From: Allorhodopirellula solitaria
GTDB taxonomy: Bacteria > Planctomycetota > Planctomycetia > Pirellulales > Pirellulaceae
Direction of reading: 5' to 3'
Assembly: GCF_007859855.1 (NCBI RefSeq)
Contig: NZ_SJPK01000024.1
Location: 1 to 45,782, forward strand
Length of the DNA stretch: 45,782 nt
Below, in pieces: positions 1-12,570 of the stretch. The translations under genes were made by a program, and so were the position numbers. The notes beneath the pieces were generated by a model that saw only the letters and a list, made by a program, of their open reading frames with translations, did no database searches and was not told where the DNA came from. Every line of letters starts with the position of its first letter. Positions within the stretch are counted from its first letter, which is position 1.

Positions 1-98
1 CTCCCGGTTTGTGAAACAGGGAGAATCACGATGCCGTGCACAATTTCGACCATCGAACATTTGCTAGCAAAAGAAGAAAAGATTCCCAAGAAACATAG

Positions 99-3000
99 GT
101 GCAAAATCTTTGCCAATTACACCGAATTATTTACCCAGATGTGCTTACGGCGGCGCAGGTCGTCTCGCTCCAGGCAGAGACGGAGTTGGAGGTCGACGCG
201 TTCTTAGGTGACGGGTTGTACGATGATCTCGACGTTGATTTGTACAGTGTTCAGCTCGCCGCTGGGCAGACGATCTCCATCGATATCGATGCTTTTACTG
301 ATGACGCTGGAAACCATATTAGCGACCTGAACAGCTACTTGCGGGTGTTTGACGACAGTGGGGTCGAAGTGACGCCGAATGTAGGGCACCGCGTTGGCTA
401 CGCACGTAGCCCTAATGATTTTCAAAGTGAAAACTACGCGGACGATTATCTCTCATTCACTGCGGCGAATCCAGGCACCTATTTGATCGGCGTCAGCGGC
501 CAGTCCAACACCCATTACGATGCACTCGTTGGCGGGAGCATGGGTGGAGGAGACGGTGGTTCCGGCGGTGGCAGTGGCACTGGCGAGGGAGGAAGCGGGA
601 GTGGTACTGGAAGCGGGAGTGGTACTGGAAGCGGGAGTGGTACTGGAAGCGGGAGTGGTACTGGAAGCGGGAGCGGTACTGGAAGCGGGAGTGGGAGTGG
701 GAGTGGGAGTGGGAGTGGGAGTGGGAGTGGGAGTGGGAGTGGGAGCGGGAGTGGGAGCGGGAGTGGTACTGGGAGCGGGAGTGGTACTGGGAGCGGGAGT
801 GGTACTGGGAGTGGGAGTGGTACTGGGAGCGGGAGTGGTACTGGGAGCGGGAGCGGTACTGGGAGCGGGAGCGGTACTGGGAGCGGGAGCGGTACTGGGA
901 GCGGGAGCGGTGGAGGCAGTGGCTACGGAAATGCAAGTTCCACGGGCGCTTACAAATTGCAGATGCTCACATCCGCTGCGCCTGTTCCTACCCTCAGTGT
1001 CGTTTCAACCATTATCAACGAAGACGCCGGAACGAGTTCAGTCAACGTCCAGCTTAATTTCCCGAGTGCGGGTACCGTTTCGGTCGACTACTCCGCCGTT
1101 GCCGGTACAGCAAGCTCCCCTGCTGATTTTTCTCTGACTGCCGGGACGCTGATCTTTCCTGCAGGTACCGTTGAGCAAAGCATTCCCGTCACGATCGTAA
1201 ACGATGCACTTCTCGAAGGTACCGAAACATTTGCCTTGGTTTTGGCAAATGAGGTGGGCGCCCCGGTCCTGCAGCAGTCGACTCCGATCTCCATTATCGA
1301 CAACGCACCGAATCCAATCCGTGACGTACGTTTGGTTCGCGATACGGGACGCGATAATAGCGATCGACATACCGCGAATCCTGAGATTGAAGGTAAAGTC
1401 GTCGGTAGTTTCGGAAACGCTTCCGCGCGAGTCGAATTTGATCACGACGAAGACGGAGTGGTAGATGGTCACGTCGATGTCTCCAATCTGCCTGCGAATT
1501 TCGTTTACGATCCAAGACTGACCGACCCGTCACTCCTCGAGTTCCAGGGCGACGTACCCATCCGATACCGGTTCGCGATGACCGAAACCAATGACAACGT
1601 GATTGAGATGTCGTGGGTCGATTTCGCCTTTACTATGGAAACGGTGCCGCAATCCGCCTACACAGTCTCTTCACTGATGCACTCCACTGGGCAGGCTGAC
1701 GCAGGTGTGCCCGGTCCTCAGATTATTTCCGGGTTGCAGATCACCGGGCACGTCAATGCGAATGAAACCAGCTACTACCCCGGCGAAGACTGGATGTATG
1801 ATGGCTGTGAGGATCCCATGGGACCGCTACCCGAGAGTGGAGACCTTCCCGGCGAGCCCGGCGGGGACCTCGCCAATCCAAACCTCGGCGAAAGTTGTTC
1901 GGTAAGCGTTGGTGACGATACCGTTCTCGACGGTTTCGACGCACCCGACCTACCCGCCGCGATACCGGTCGAGATTGATCTCGACATGGATGGTATTGCC
2001 GATGTGACGACAACGACCGATTCCGACTTGGACTTCGCTCAATACTTCACGTCGTTTTCTAATGGATACCACAACATCCAGGCTCGGGCACTGGAATGGA
2101 ACACGGATTATGGGATGAATTTGGTTGGCGCGTGGTCTCAGCATAGTTTCTCATGGACGAACGCCTCGGCACCCGATTTGACTAGTCTAGAACTGCTCAA
2201 CGATACCGGGAATTCCGATACAGACCGTGAAACGCGAGATCCGACCATCACGGGCAGCCTCGAACAGCCCTTCCACAATGTCATGAACGTCAAGGTCGAA
2301 TATGACATCGACGGCGACGGAAATGCCGATGGGCAAGCCACCGTTGACGACCAGGCATCCTTCCAATTCGCACCCGCAGGGTTGAACGCAGGAACACACA
2401 CGATCTCCGTCCGCAGTTCGGCACTGGATCGCGACACATCAGCCGTGGTTACAGGTAGTTGGGATTATCTTTACTTTACCTACTCTCCTCCCGCCCTGCC
2501 CGGCATTCAGGATCTCGGCCTTCTGGTCGATGACGGAACGTCCGAGTACGACAAAGTTACGACCAACGCGACGCTGATAGGAGTAATTTCGCCCGCCGAG
2601 GGCGATGATCTTACGCTGCACATCGATTTCGATCAGGACGGCGTCGTCGATACGATGATGACGCCACAATCTGACGGGCAGTTTTTGTACAACGCCGTCG
2701 AATTGGCCGCCGGTGCCCAAACCATTGATGTCTGGGCAACACGACGAAACGATGCCTTTGGCACTCTCGAAACTGGAGCGGTCGAAACATTCTCATTCAC
2801 GCTCACGCCCGCAGCCGAAACACCGCTGGCTGTCGTCGATCTTCATTTAGTCAATGATACCGGCAGCATCCAGACTGACTTCGTCACCAGCAATCCATCC
2901 ATCGCTGGCAAACTCACCAATGACGGCAGTGTTTCTCAACAGACGATTGAAATCGATGTCGATGGTGACGGAGCGGTCGATGCAACCACTCAGACGGACG

Positions 3001-6000
3001 GCTCCGGCGGCTTTCAGTTTTCGCCAACCGGTCTGACGCTGGGCCCAATCTCGATCGCCGCCCGAGGTGTGGCCTACAACAACGTCACTCAGAGTCTTGA
3101 ACCGGGTGCCTGGAGCAGTCTATCGTTCTCACTCGTTGCATCGACCGGCGCGGTCGCCATGATCACCGATCTGGCCCTCGTCAATGACTCCGGCAGCGCC
3201 GATGACGATCATACCGAAGACCCTCGCATCAGCGGTCGAATCATCAGTGATTCTGCTGTCCCGGTCGCAGTCGACGTTGACACCAACGGGGACGGCACCG
3301 TCGATCAAACCGTTTTCCCCGATGCCGATGGGCGGTTCATAGTTGACCCAGATTTCGCCGTATTCGGGCCGGTCACAGTGTCCGTGCGCGCAACCCAGTT
3401 CGACTCCGAAAGCTCGACTCGTCTGGTCGGTGCCTGGACGACGTTGGCGTTCACGTACGAAAACCAAACCGATGGACCACCACGGACATCCCAGCTCGAC
3501 TTTGATGCTGGCGACGCACCCCAAGGGACCCCTCCGTCGCTATCAGGCCTAGTCAATTACCAACACGATACCAGCGATCTGCGTGTTGAGGTGGATTCCG
3601 ACGGCGATGGTGACGCAGACTTCACCACGACCACTGACTCACGTGGCCAGTTCACGATCGAGTTACACGATCTTCCCGATGACACCGCCGCGATCTCGGT
3701 ACGCACCGTTGCCACCAATCTGCAGACCAAGGCTATCGATGCGGAAACCTGGCAGTCGTTGATCATCAACTACGACATCGCAACGGTCGCCGGTGCAAGC
3801 ATTGTCAACCTGTCGCTCACCGAGGATACCGGTGCGAGTGACAGCGATAATGTGACGACAAAACCCAAAATCCAAGGCGGCGTCAGCCGACACGGCAACG
3901 GACGTGTGATGCTCGTCGAAATCGATACTGACGGTGATTCCATCGCCGATGGAACAACGATCGTGGGTGCCAATTTGAAATGGTCGTTCACCCCGACCGG
4001 CCTCGCCGACGGCTCGGTGACGATCGCGGCCCGTACCAAGGACACCGCCCCCAATGGCCAAACACTGCTGGGTACCTGGTCCAGCTTCACGTTCATCCTG
4101 CAGTCAGGTGTCGACCCGGGCGCGCCGCAGGACGAGCAAGACCAACAGGGCGACATCGACACAGCCGAAAACCAAGCCGAGCAGGATCAAAACGCCGCCG
4201 ATGCCGATCTCACCGACGCCATCAACACGGCCAACGAGGATCAGGATGCCAGCGTTGCGGCGGCGCAGAACCAACTTGAGCAAGACATCGCTCAGTCTGC
4301 CATTGACTTGGCCACCGCACAAGCGACCGCCGCCGCCAATTACCAAGCGTCCCTTACCGCGTACACCGGAGACACAACGAGCTTCCAGTTCGATCCCCTG
4401 CAATGGCCCGACGCACCCGCACTGCAGCGTTTCACCGTCCCCGATGACGCAACGCAACCTCGCCCACCCAAAGCCAAACCGGACTACAGCGGCCCCGCCT
4501 TTGACTTTGATTCCAGCTCTTCGTTTCAGATTGCAGATGCTGCCGCCAAGTCGACTTACCAGCGGGCAGTGAACAGCGCCAACAACACGCGGCGCTCCGC
4601 CGACCAAACCGCGAACCAAACCTACCAAACCGCAATCAACACCGAGCGTACCCGCGCCAACGGTGCGAGAAAAACGGCTTCGGATGAATATCGAGACGAC
4701 TTAGAAGAAGAACCTGCAACCGATCTTGATGCTTCGCGGGAGACCTATAACAACGCCCGTCAGACCGCCTGGGATGATTATAGAGAGGATCTCGATACCG
4801 CGAATGCAACTCTTACCGAAGCAATAAAGCTGGCTGGGGAAACGGCGCAGACAAGCTACAACACTGCCCAGAGCACCTATTCGACCACATCGAACGCTGC
4901 CTGGAACACACTTCGGGACATCCTGTATTCCAACCCCGCACCCAGTCAATCAGCACGAAACGCCGCCTATGATGCTTATTCGGCAAGCATACTGGAGGCA
5001 GGCAAGACCCGTGATCAATCTGTTGCCGATGGTGGCCACACTTACAGCGGAGACGTCATTACCGCCAATGCGGCTTGGTCGAGGTCCTATGCCGACGCCC
5101 GAAAGGATTACGCGCACGCGCTCAACGATGCCGCCAAGATCTACAGCGATGACGTGGCCAAACGCAATGATGAACTTCGCATCATCAAGATCAATGCGTC
5201 GATCACACTTGAGAAAGCCCGTGCCACTATCGAGCGTGATACCGCCAAGGCGAACGCCGACGCCGCTCAGACACGAGATGAGCAACTCGCCGCCAATCGC
5301 AAAACCGAACAAGTTTCCCTCAGCCAAGCCGAAGCAGATCTCGGTGTCAATCGTGCAACGGCCAAGAAAAATGCACTTGCCGCCTGGGACTCGGCAGTCG
5401 CCACGCCCTGGACCGCCTACCAACTTGCCCTGGCGGACAATGAGCTTGGGTACAACCAATCCCTGCGAACTGCTCGCGCCACCCACACCACGGCAATCAC
5501 CGATGCGGACAAGGTTCGCGCCGACGCCATCGCCGCTGCCCGCCATGACACCGCCTACGACACCGCCGATAAAAAGCTCATCCTCGACCACGGCTATGCT
5601 GACGCCAAAGAAACTTACTGGTCCGACAGCGCGGCGGCCATGAATACCGCCGAACTCGACGCCAATATCGCGCAGCAGACCTACAGCAACAAACTCGCTG
5701 ACATCACTCAAACCCGAGACAAGCAAACCACCGACGATGGCGAAACTCGCGCCAATGCGAATAACGACGCCTTCCATGATTACAACACGTCGATGATCTC
5801 GTCGCGGACCAAAGATGGTGTCTCCATCGCCGACGCCGGCAATGCTTCCGAAACACTTTCGATCGCTCAGAATAACGCCGGTCGAACCTTGTCGATCGCC
5901 AACATCAACTCCAACAAAACTTGGTCGAAAGATTATCGCGAGGCGTGGAAAACCTATGGAGACAGCAAGCAGTCAGCTTCCAGCACGCAATCCGGCGACA

Positions 6001-9000
6001 TCGCCGGTGACTTAAAAGTCTTCCACGAAACCGTCGCCCCCTTGGATCGCGACTTCGCCATCGCGGTCTCAAAAATCGCAGGCGACGAGTCCCAATCCAT
6101 TGCGGCCGCCCAGGTCGTCTACGTCCAGTCCGTCGCGCCGGTCGACAAAACCTTTGAAGTTGCTGCCGTTCAGCTCGTCGGTGTCCGCGACCTCGGCGAC
6201 GCCAATAACTTAAAATCATATCGAATCGGCGAAGCCAACACTTACTCCGCAGCGATGAACGTCTGGGATAGCGCGGTGGCCACCCCTTGGTCACAACTTT
6301 TTGTCGACCAGGGCATCATCGAAACCGCTTGGGCGACCGCAACCGGTGCCGCTGAGGTAGCCTACGCAATCTCGATGAATTCCGCTAACACCACCCGCGT
6401 GCAAAACCAAGCCGAAGCCAAACGGCTGCGCCGGACAACGCTCGCCACAGCCAATCAAGATCGCACCGATGACATCGCCGATCACCACGATACTTACGTT
6501 GGCTCTGTCGCCGCCGCCAAGTACACCTACGCCATGGACTTGGCTGGGTACACTTTCACGCACACAGGCAATACCGCCGAAAACGCAGGCGACCGAAGTG
6601 ACGACGAACGAACTTGGTCCAAAGACCATTTTGATGCATCGGCCGACGATGAATCGACCTACCAAATCGCCATGATCAATGCGAACACTGACTTCGCCAA
6701 TGCGACCGTCACCGCCAACACCGCGTTCAGCATCTCGGTGGGCCAGTCCGGCAACCAATACTATGACGGCGACATCGACTATGCCACTCACACCGGTAAC
6801 GTCGACGAAGCCAATGACACCTACAACACCGCCATGTCGGCCGCCACGGACGCTTACAATCCCGCTTCTAAGGCAGCGTGGGAAGCGATGCGAGACTCAC
6901 GGGCCGCTTCGCTCGGCGAATCCCAAGCCCACTCCGCCAAAGGCAGCTATTTCTACGCCGCCGACGACGCCACTGACAACAAAACCTACACCCATGACAA
7001 AGGCGTCGCCGACAAAACGCTGGCCGATGCCATCCTTGCTGCCAAGACGATCCTGGCGAACACCAACGCCACCACCGAAAAAGCCTATGACTCGGCCGTC
7101 ATCCCGCTCGACGCCGCCTATCAAGTCACGCTCTTGCAGGCCGACAACGCGCACAGCTACGCATCCACTTCCGCGTCCAACATCCACAACCGCGACACCT
7201 TCATTGCCGACGCCGCCCGCCGCGAAGACCAAATCGCCGCTCGTGGCATCTACGAAGCCGCCGCTTACCAAGGCTTCGCCAATGTCAAAGCATCCATTGC
7301 CGTTGCCAACCCCTCTTCACTGGCAACTGCGGAAGCCAACTCCGCCGCGACCGATGCCATTTGGGCGAATGCCGTCCGCGTCGCCCGCGATGCCTACGAA
7401 GACGCGGTCTCCGTGGCCGGACTGATTAAGCTCAACGCGACCAACGCGGCCCAGCTCAGCCGCGTCACCTCGACCAATATCGCCACCTACAATCATCTCA
7501 ATACCGTCGCATGGGCGCAGTCTGCCTACCAGATCGACATCGCCCACGCCGCGACCGATGTCACTACCGCTGATGCCATTGGCCAAGCCACGCTCGAAAA
7601 GGAGGACGTTTACGCACGAGTCGCCTATGACGACGCAGCCGCCACTGCCAAGGAAACCTTGCAATCCAAACTCAATGAGCTCGCCACCACCTACTCCGAA
7701 GACGTCGGTGACGCTTACGAACAGTACTACCTCGATATCGCTGGCGATTGGAGCGACATCGAGTGGACCGATCGCAATCTAAGTGCCTACTACGGGTACT
7801 ATGGATATTATGGGTATGGCTACGGCTACTATGGATATGGAGGTTACTACGGTGGCTATTATGGCTACGGTGGTTACTATGGGTATGGAGGCTACTACGG
7901 TGGCTACTATGGCTACGGGGGCTATTACGGTGGCTACTATGGCTACGGTGGTTTATCGGGTGGATACTACGGCGGCTGGGGCTACGGCTGGGGCGGCTGG
8001 GGACTCGGTTACTACTGGAACTATGGCTTCCAGAACGGAGCGAGCGATCCCGAAGCTGACCCGCACGCCGACCTGCAAGCCACCATGCAAACCAACGGCG
8101 AAACCTTCGACACCGACGCCATCGCCGCGCACGTGACCTACGCGACCTCCGTCGGTGACGCCGACATCACCCGCGCCACCAGCCTCGGTGATGCCAATAT
8201 CGACCTGGCTGGAACTCGAGGCACCGCCGGAGTCGCCTACGCCACCGCGATCAATACCGCCGAAACCACGCTCTCCGCCGCGACCCTCCCCGCCGATGCG
8301 ACTCAAGCCACCGCGCTTGCGAACGCCAATCGAACCTACACCGACACCGCCTCCGCTGCGACCAAAACCCACACGCTCTCCCGCGAGAACGCAGCCGTCG
8401 GCCTGACCAACCTCCAGCAGACCGCCGCCGTCGGCCGCGCCACCGGTCTGGCCACCGCCCAAGCTGGTTTCCAGCAAACCGAAGCCAACCAAGCCGCGAC
8501 GCTGGCCGCGTCCGTCGCCAGCGGCACGACCTCGCCGCAAACCACCTACGCCGCCGCCTACGCGCAGGCCAAAGCGAACTGGATCACCGACGTTTCCCCC
8601 GCCTTCGTCACCCACGCCACCGCGATCGCCACCGCCGCTGGACAAGCCACCTACGACATCGCCCTCGCCCGTGGAAACCGCAACGCCGCCCAAGCCGGTG
8701 CTGACAAAATCTATGCGGATGCGGAATCCTTGCAGGTGCGAAATCGTGCAGTCGGTTCAAACTCACTCGAAATTGCACAGGAGACGACCCAGAAATCCAT
8801 CGACAACGGTATTCGACTTTCATCCGCTCAAAAAACGAAGACCTTTGAACATGACGTCGCCGACGCTGAAAAAACACGTGGCACGGGCATCGCCGGAGCC
8901 TCGAAACAATATCAAATTGACCGCGCGAACAAGGTCGAAACTGATCAGCGAGATCGGACTAAGAGAATGTCCATAGCCGCTGTCGAGCTCACATTTGTGA

Positions 9001-12000
9001 CCACCACCGCAGACGACGCCTTGACGCTGCAGAATGCGAAGATTGACGACCGAAAACAATATACGCTTGATGGTGCCGAGGCGGATCGTTTGCATACACA
9101 GGGAATAGCGACTCTGGAACATACCTACGCGGAGCAAATCGCAATCGCAGCCGAAACGCGTGACAAGTCACACGCGTCCGCTGAGGGCAACTTACAATTG
9201 GCCGAAACCAGCGCTCGCAACACAGGACGATTGGGCGAAGCACATGCGAAAGCAAATTTCCAGACCGCGTCGGAAACCGCGCGGGTGGACGCTCATATCG
9301 ACATCGACAACGCATTGAACACCCCTTGGTCGCAATATCTGGTCGACGCGGCGTACGCACGTCAAAGCTGGTGGACAAATGCGGCCCCCATCTACATCTC
9401 GTTGGCCGTGGATCGAAACGCCGCCGAAAGCCAGTTCGCAAGTCGCACTGCGACCGCTCTGGTCTCCCGGGACCAGAATTTAGCGACCGCCGATAAGACT
9501 CGCGCCATCGCTCTCGCTGATGCCATCCGTGATCAATCCCAAGCGAACACGCAATCAACCTATGATCTCGCCACCAACTTGGCCGTGCCAGCTCGAACCT
9601 ACACCAGAGCGATTGCCCAAGCAGATCGAGACCACACAGTGGACGTCGCAGAGGCCAAAGATGACTACGCCGACCATCAAATCGCGGGCACTCGCGATAC
9701 CGCCATTGACACTGCCGCAGATGAGCAAACAACCGCCAAAGACAATGCGAAATCCGAATGGAAAACGAAGGATGATCAAGAACAGATCGATCGTTTCGGT
9801 GACGAAGCACTGGCGGCGAAAACTCGTACGATTGCCCTCATTGCTGCCGATGTCGCCCAATCCACTGCTCGCGTCAACCAACAACGTGCCTTCGATAACG
9901 AAAATTCAGCAGCCTACCTGCAAACGATGACAGCCTGGGAGAACATCGACGCGGTGTATCGCCAATACGAAGCGAACTCGTTTGCATCGGCTGCCGCCAC
10001 GCTCGCCAGCAACAACGCATCGCCCTGGGCCGACTACGACGCCGACCAGGCCGCCGCAACCGCCGCCAATGTCACAACCACAACCAACGGTCATCGGACA
10101 AACGACATCGACAGAGCGGACGCTCAGTCAAGTGCGGAGATCACTCAAACCAATGCGTCGGACGATTGGAAAATCTCCCAGTTGACGACGAAAGCAACGT
10201 TGGCGGGTATCATGGCGAATGTGAACTATGTGATCGCACTCGCCCAGTCGTTTACCATTTCCGCTGACGACGACGAAATGCGAGTGCCCACCGTGCCGCT
10301 GGCTACCGACCTGGACGGCATCTACGAAATTGCCAAGCCTAGCAACGACTACGCAACATCCATTCACTCCGCATCGACCAATACGTACGCACACTACTAC
10401 TCAGGCTACTGGTGGGGCGCGTGGGGCTACTACGGCAGTGCGTACTGGTACAGCGGCTACTACGGTTACGGCTATCCCTATCAGAGCTATTTCTCGTCGG
10501 CCAATAGGGTCAGTCTGGATCAGCCCAGCGAGCAATTTCCGGACTCGTTCTGGAAAGTCCACGACGAGGTCGATGAAATCTCCTTCGATCTGGGCGGCAT
10601 CTTTGTCCAGTCACGGTACGATACCTTCGATCGGTCCAGCAACCTGTTCACGACAGCGAAAGCCCCCGCTGTCAAAGAACTGAGCGGATCGATCACGGCC
10701 ATCCAACAGAGTCAAACGCCGCCGACAACGGTCGCCTACGACGCGCAAGAAGTACTTGATATCTTGGAGACCATTGATCCTGACTTAGCCGAGTTCTGGC
10801 GAACCCGTGGTAGGCTCACGCACGCACCAGTCGGCGCACGCGCCGTAGCCGACGTTCAGCTTAACTACAAAACGCGGCGAGAACTCGATCCCACCAACAT
10901 CAACGCGAGTTCTTCGTACTTCGATGAATCCATCGCGGTCGAGAACTACGCAATCTCCGTTCCCAACGACTGGGAATCCGGGCGGGTTGCCAAACTCATC
11001 CACAACGCCGCCAATGGGTTGGTGGAAGAAGTAGAATTCGATCGCATCCATGACGGCTTCAAGCGATATCTGGCGACCCTGGAACCCGAATTCAATCAAG
11101 CCGAACTCAACGACGCCAAAAATAAGGAACTCTTAGCGGCGTACGGGGATGTCGAGCTCCAGCAGTTCGGCATGGCGGAACTCGACGCCGAGAATGTGCC
11201 CAATGAACGCATCGAGCATTTGCTGAAAACGGGCCAAGCGAAGAGATTCACCGAATACATCGGTCGCGCATATTACCACGCTGTGGCAATGTGGATCCCG
11301 ATGGCCGATGGGACATTCCGCTCGCTCATCTTCGAGTACGTCAACGCGGGTTTGACCACCGCCGGTCATTGGCGATTGAAAACGCTCGGTCCAGGGAAGC
11401 AGTACGGCCCCGGCGGATCGTGGGACTTGCGAGAACTCGTCGACGCCTATATCTTCGACGGCAAACGCGTCGACCAAGCCGAATCGATTGCCTCGAAAGC
11501 CGAATTCGTATTACACGTCATCCCCTTGGGGGCCGCCGCCGACTACGCTTCTCAAGGCAACGGTCGCGAGGCGGCACTGTCCGTTGCAGGCGACGCCGCC
11601 ATGCTACTGACTGGAGGCGGCAGCAAAGCAATCGGCTCGCTCGCCTCCGGCGTCCGCGCCGCCAAGCTAACCAACGGCCTGCGCGCCACCGGCATCGTCA
11701 CCGAAGGCACGATCGCCGGAATTCGCGGCTGGCAGGGAGGCGTCAAACTCGCCAACGGCGATGGCGGCTACGGCGAAATCGCCGAAGCCCTCCTGAGAGT
11801 CTTCGGCGTGAAGTACGCGATGAGTACGAAGGTCGATGATTTGGCTCGTGCAGGTAAATCTGCGGCACGTGCCCCAAACAGTGTAGCGACCGGTGGTTGG
11901 CACAAGGCTACCGGTGGCAAATGGATCAGTCTTGATGATGCTGGCGGGGCTATCCGCCCACTTTCAAATGATAAGATCAAATTTACCGATCTTGGAATTG

Positions 12001-12320
12001 ACTACTTGGAAGATCATCTCTCCCGCTTCAAGAGTCCTTCTGGCGGAATGTGGGATCACAATGCCGCGATGATCAACGATCTCCGCAAGATCGCTCGCGG
12101 CGAATTGGAAGCAACGCAGATCCACCGAAACTTCTACAGCCACGAGCTTCGTGAGATGACGCGACTGAGACGCCTTGGGTCGACTTCTGGGCCGGTCGAC
12201 CCATTCGACTATGCAAACACGCACTACGCAACACTCTTTGAGTACGGGATACCGTGGGGCGACCATGGTTCGTACCTCTACACGCGATTCGCTCGAACGT
12301 TTTTCCCAGGAGGGTTTTAA
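99..12320 (+). CDS. Giant polymorphic-toxin-type surface/secreted protein with exchanged C-terminal toxin A
   Basis: Reads 4073 codons from a GTG. An in-frame stop lies immediately upstream, and no signal peptide is visible, so the true 5' end may be lost. Approximate domains: 15-145 PPC-like beta domain; 148-277 Gly-Ser(-Thr) repeats; 293-402 Calx-beta; 406-1337 seven or eight Ig-like repeats, most with a DxDGDGxxD-type putative calcium loop; 1343-3417 low-complexity Ala/Thr/Asp/Asn region; Tyr-Gly islands at 2563-2645 and 3430-3467; 3468-3924 pretoxin core with hydrophobic Ala/Gly stretches; 3925-4073 toxin A. Toxin A starts at an APNS motif encoded by a 13-bp repeat (11870-11882) that is the left end of the tandem element. 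Toxin A (145 residues after APNS) has conserved-looking His/Glu residues (LEDHL, HELRE) but I cannot name its family. Role inferred: long display stalk delivering a toxin tip. The RBS of the downstream immunity gene (AGGAGGG) lies inside its last codons. Confidence 0.85.
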   Translation: MQNLCQLHRIIYPDVLTAAQVVSLQAETELEVDAFLGDGLYDDLDVDLYSVQLAAGQTISIDIDAFTDDAGNHISDLNSYLRVFDDSGVEVTPNVGHRVGYARSPNDFQSENYADDYLSFTAANPGTYLIGVSGQSNTHYDALVGGSMGGGDGGSGGGSGTGEGGSGSGTGSGSGTGSGSGTGSGSGTGSGSGTGSGSGSGSGSGSGSGSGSGSGSGSGSGSGTGSGSGTGSGSGTGSGSGTGSGSGTGSGSGTGSGSGTGSGSGTGSGSGGGSGYGNASSTGAYKLQMLTSAAPVPTLSVVSTIINEDAGTSSVNVQLNFPSAGTVSVDYSAVAGTASSPADFSLTAGTLIFPAGTVEQSIPVTIVNDALLEGTETFALVLANEVGAPVLQQSTPISIIDNAPNPIRDVRLVRDTGRDNSDRHTANPEIEGKVVGSFGNASARVEFDHDEDGVVDGHVDVSNLPANFVYDPRLTDPSLLEFQGDVPIRYRFAMTETNDNVIEMSWVDFAFTMETVPQSAYTVSSLMHSTGQADAGVPGPQIISGLQITGHVNANETSYYPGEDWMYDGCEDPMGPLPESGDLPGEPGGDLANPNLGESCSVSVGDDTVLDGFDAPDLPAAIPVEIDLDMDGIADVTTTTDSDLDFAQYFTSFSNGYHNIQARALEWNTDYGMNLVGAWSQHSFSWTNASAPDLTSLELLNDTGNSDTDRETRDPTITGSLEQPFHNVMNVKVEYDIDGDGNADGQATVDDQASFQFAPAGLNAGTHTISVRSSALDRDTSAVVTGSWDYLYFTYSPPALPGIQDLGLLVDDGTSEYDKVTTNATLIGVISPAEGDDLTLHIDFDQDGVVDTMMTPQSDGQFLYNAVELAAGAQTIDVWATRRNDAFGTLETGAVETFSFTLTPAAETPLAVVDLHLVNDTGSIQTDFVTSNPSIAGKLTNDGSVSQQTIEIDVDGDGAVDATTQTDGSGGFQFSPTGLTLGPISIAARGVAYNNVTQSLEPGAWSSLSFSLVASTGAVAMITDLALVNDSGSADDDHTEDPRISGRIISDSAVPVAVDVDTNGDGTVDQTVFPDADGRFIVDPDFAVFGPVTVSVRATQFDSESSTRLVGAWTTLAFTYENQTDGPPRTSQLDFDAGDAPQGTPPSLSGLVNYQHDTSDLRVEVDSDGDGDADFTTTTDSRGQFTIELHDLPDDTAAISVRTVATNLQTKAIDAETWQSLIINYDIATVAGASIVNLSLTEDTGASDSDNVTTKPKIQGGVSRHGNGRVMLVEIDTDGDSIADGTTIVGANLKWSFTPTGLADGSVTIAARTKDTAPNGQTLLGTWSSFTFILQSGVDPGAPQDEQDQQGDIDTAENQAEQDQNAADADLTDAINTANEDQDASVAAAQNQLEQDIAQSAIDLATAQATAAANYQASLTAYTGDTTSFQFDPLQWPDAPALQRFTVPDDATQPRPPKAKPDYSGPAFDFDSSSSFQIADAAAKSTYQRAVNSANNTRRSADQTANQTYQTAINTERTRANGARKTASDEYRDDLEEEPATDLDASRETYNNARQTAWDDYREDLDTANATLTEAIKLAGETAQTSYNTAQSTYSTTSNAAWNTLRDILYSNPAPSQSARNAAYDAYSASILEAGKTRDQSVADGGHTYSGDVITANAAWSRSYADARKDYAHALNDAAKIYSDDVAKRNDELRIIKINASITLEKARATIERDTAKANADAAQTRDEQLAANRKTEQVSLSQAEADLGVNRATAKKNALAAWDSAVATPWTAYQLALADNELGYNQSLRTARATHTTAITDADKVRADAIAAARHDTAYDTADKKLILDHGYADAKETYWSDSAAAMNTAELDANIAQQTYSNKLADITQTRDKQTTDDGETRANANNDAFHDYNTSMISSRTKDGVSIADAGNASETLSIAQNNAGRTLSIANINSNKTWSKDYREAWKTYGDSKQSASSTQSGDIAGDLKVFHETVAPLDRDFAIAVSKIAGDESQSIAAAQVVYVQSVAPVDKTFEVAAVQLVGVRDLGDANNLKSYRIGEANTYSAAMNVWDSAVATPWSQLFVDQGIIETAWATATGAAEVAYAISMNSANTTRVQNQAEAKRLRRTTLATANQDRTDDIADHHDTYVGSVAAAKYTYAMDLAGYTFTHTGNTAENAGDRSDDERTWSKDHFDASADDESTYQIAMINANTDFANATVTANTAFSISVGQSGNQYYDGDIDYATHTGNVDEANDTYNTAMSAATDAYNPASKAAWEAMRDSRAASLGESQAHSAKGSYFYAADDATDNKTYTHDKGVADKTLADAILAAKTILANTNATTEKAYDSAVIPLDAAYQVTLLQADNAHSYASTSASNIHNRDTFIADAARREDQIAARGIYEAAAYQGFANVKASIAVANPSSLATAEANSAATDAIWANAVRVARDAYEDAVSVAGLIKLNATNAAQLSRVTSTNIATYNHLNTVAWAQSAYQIDIAHAATDVTTADAIGQATLEKEDVYARVAYDDAAATAKETLQSKLNELATTYSEDVGDAYEQYYLDIAGDWSDIEWTDRNLSAYYGYYGYYGYGYGYYGYGGYYGGYYGYGGYYGYGGYYGGYYGYGGYYGGYYGYGGLSGGYYGGWGYGWGGWGLGYYWNYGFQNGASDPEADPHADLQATMQTNGETFDTDAIAAHVTYATSVGDADITRATSLGDANIDLAGTRGTAGVAYATAINTAETTLSAATLPADATQATALANANRTYTDTASAATKTHTLSRENAAVGLTNLQQTAAVGRATGLATAQAGFQQTEANQAATLAASVASGTTSPQTTYAAAYAQAKANWITDVSPAFVTHATAIATAAGQATYDIALARGNRNAAQAGADKIYADAESLQVRNRAVGSNSLEIAQETTQKSIDNGIRLSSAQKTKTFEHDVADAEKTRGTGIAGASKQYQIDRANKVETDQRDRTKRMSIAAVELTFVTTTADDALTLQNAKIDDRKQYTLDGAEADRLHTQGIATLEHTYAEQIAIAAETRDKSHASAEGNLQLAETSARNTGRLGEAHAKANFQTASETARVDAHIDIDNALNTPWSQYLVDAAYARQSWWTNAAPIYISLAVDRNAAESQFASRTATALVSRDQNLATADKTRAIALADAIRDQSQANTQSTYDLATNLAVPARTYTRAIAQADRDHTVDVAEAKDDYADHQIAGTRDTAIDTAADEQTTAKDNAKSEWKTKDDQEQIDRFGDEALAAKTRTIALIAADVAQSTARVNQQRAFDNENSAAYLQTMTAWENIDAVYRQYEANSFASAAATLASNNASPWADYDADQAAATAANVTTTTNGHRTNDIDRADAQSSAEITQTNASDDWKISQLTTKATLAGIMANVNYVIALAQSFTISADDDEMRVPTVPLATDLDGIYEIAKPSNDYATSIHSASTNTYAHYYSGYWWGAWGYYGSAYWYSGYYGYGYPYQSYFSSANRVSLDQPSEQFPDSFWKVHDEVDEISFDLGGIFVQSRYDTFDRSSNLFTTAKAPAVKELSGSITAIQQSQTPPTTVAYDAQEVLDILETIDPDLAEFWRTRGRLTHAPVGARAVADVQLNYKTRRELDPTNINASSSYFDESIAVENYAISVPNDWESGRVAKLIHNAANGLVEEVEFDRIHDGFKRYLATLEPEFNQAELNDAKNKELLAAYGDVELQQFGMAELDAENVPNERIEHLLKTGQAKRFTEYIGRAYYHAVAMWIPMADGTFRSLIFEYVNAGLTTAGHWRLKTLGPGKQYGPGGSWDLRELVDAYIFDGKRVDQAESIASKAEFVLHVIPLGAAADYASQGNGREAALSVAGDAAMLLTGGGSKAIGSLASGVRAAKLTNGLRATGIVTEGTIAGIRGWQGGVKLANGDGGYGEIAEALLRVFGVKYAMSTKVDDLARAGKSAARAPNSVATGGWHKATGGKWISLDDAGGAIRPLSNDKIKFTDLGIDYLEDHLSRFKSPSGGMWDHNAAMINDLRKIARGELEATQIHRNFYSHELREMTRLRRLGSTSGPVDPFDYANTHYATLFEYGIPWGDHGSYLYTRFARTFFPGGF
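540..930 (+). repeat. Gly-Ser(-Thr) coding minisatellite
   Basis: Tandem array of short GGGAGCGGGAGTGGTACT-like units and plain GGGAGT hexamers inside the giant gene, encoding an uninterrupted (GSGT/GS)n linker between the PPC-like and Calx-beta domains. Third-position variants (AGC/AGT, GGA/GGG) show unit expansion. Length is likely to vary between strains by slippage. The unit keeps frame, so expansion changes linker length without frameshifting. Confidence 0.9.
7785..8040 (+). repeat. Tyr-Gly-rich coding repeat island
   Basis: About 83 residues of the giant protein made almost only of Tyr and Gly ([20 protein letters not shown] units), ending in a Trp/Gly-rich patch. A second shorter Tyr/Trp/Gly island lies at 10387-10500. 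Both interrupt the Ala/Thr/Asp-rich low-complexity region. Such tracts resemble adhesive or phase-separating sequences; no function can be assigned from sequence alone. Confidence 0.85.
11870..11882 (+). repeat. Left 13-bp attachment-site-like core
   Basis: TGCCCCAAACAGT. The same 13 bp recur at 18971 and 26072, each 7101 bp further on. At all three the reading frame is GCC CCA AAC AGT (Ala-Pro-Asn-Ser). The sequence to the left is unique giant-gene core and that to the right is the toxin A cassette. Interpreted as the left boundary (attL-like) of an integrated element. Confidence 0.75.
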
Positions 12321-12321
12321 A

Positions 12322-12570
12322 ATGAGTGAACTTTCGGAAAAACAGAAGGTCATCATGTTCATTTACCGATATGGTGGCAAAATCGACTGGCATCCGCTTG
12401 TAGAGTTTGGGTTGATTGATGCAACCAAGCAGCTTGCGGATGAGGGGCTTGTTGCGGTTGAAGAGAACTCAGACGGAGTCTTGGTCTCACTTACAGAAAG
12501 TGGGAATCGTGATGCAATGGAATTGACTTCATCGCATAAGCCAGGTGAATCTGTCACGTTTGGTGAATAG
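12322..12570 (+). CDS. Small winged-helix-like immunity protein for toxin A (copy 1)
   Basis: 82 residues. The ATG lies 1 bp after the toxin A stop, with an AGGAGGG ribosome-binding site inside the end of the toxin gene, the usual toxin-immunity coupling. The sequence pattern (helical N-terminus, LADEGLV then a hydrophobic strand pair ending SLTESG) resembles a small winged helix. The immunity role is inferred from position and is not recognised from a family. It travels with the toxin in both copies of the element. Confidence 0.7.
   Translation: MSELSEKQKVIMFIYRYGGKIDWHPLVEFGLIDATKQLADEGLVAVEENSDGVLVSLTESGNRDAMELTSSHKPGESVTFGE

Noticed and set aside
540-930. Possible CRISPR array because of tandem short repeats
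   Set aside because: Repeats are contiguous, coding and without unique spacers.
493-1137. Open frames on both strands over the Gly-Ser repeat (His/Ser/Arg-rich and Val/Gly-rich proteins)
   Set aside because: They are by-products of a repetitive codon array inside the giant gene; no start signals or family resemblance.
12175-12321. Upstream extension of the immunity gene reading into the toxin
   Set aside because: The ATG at 12322 has a strong AGGAGGG site; the extension is out of frame with the toxin and has no domain.
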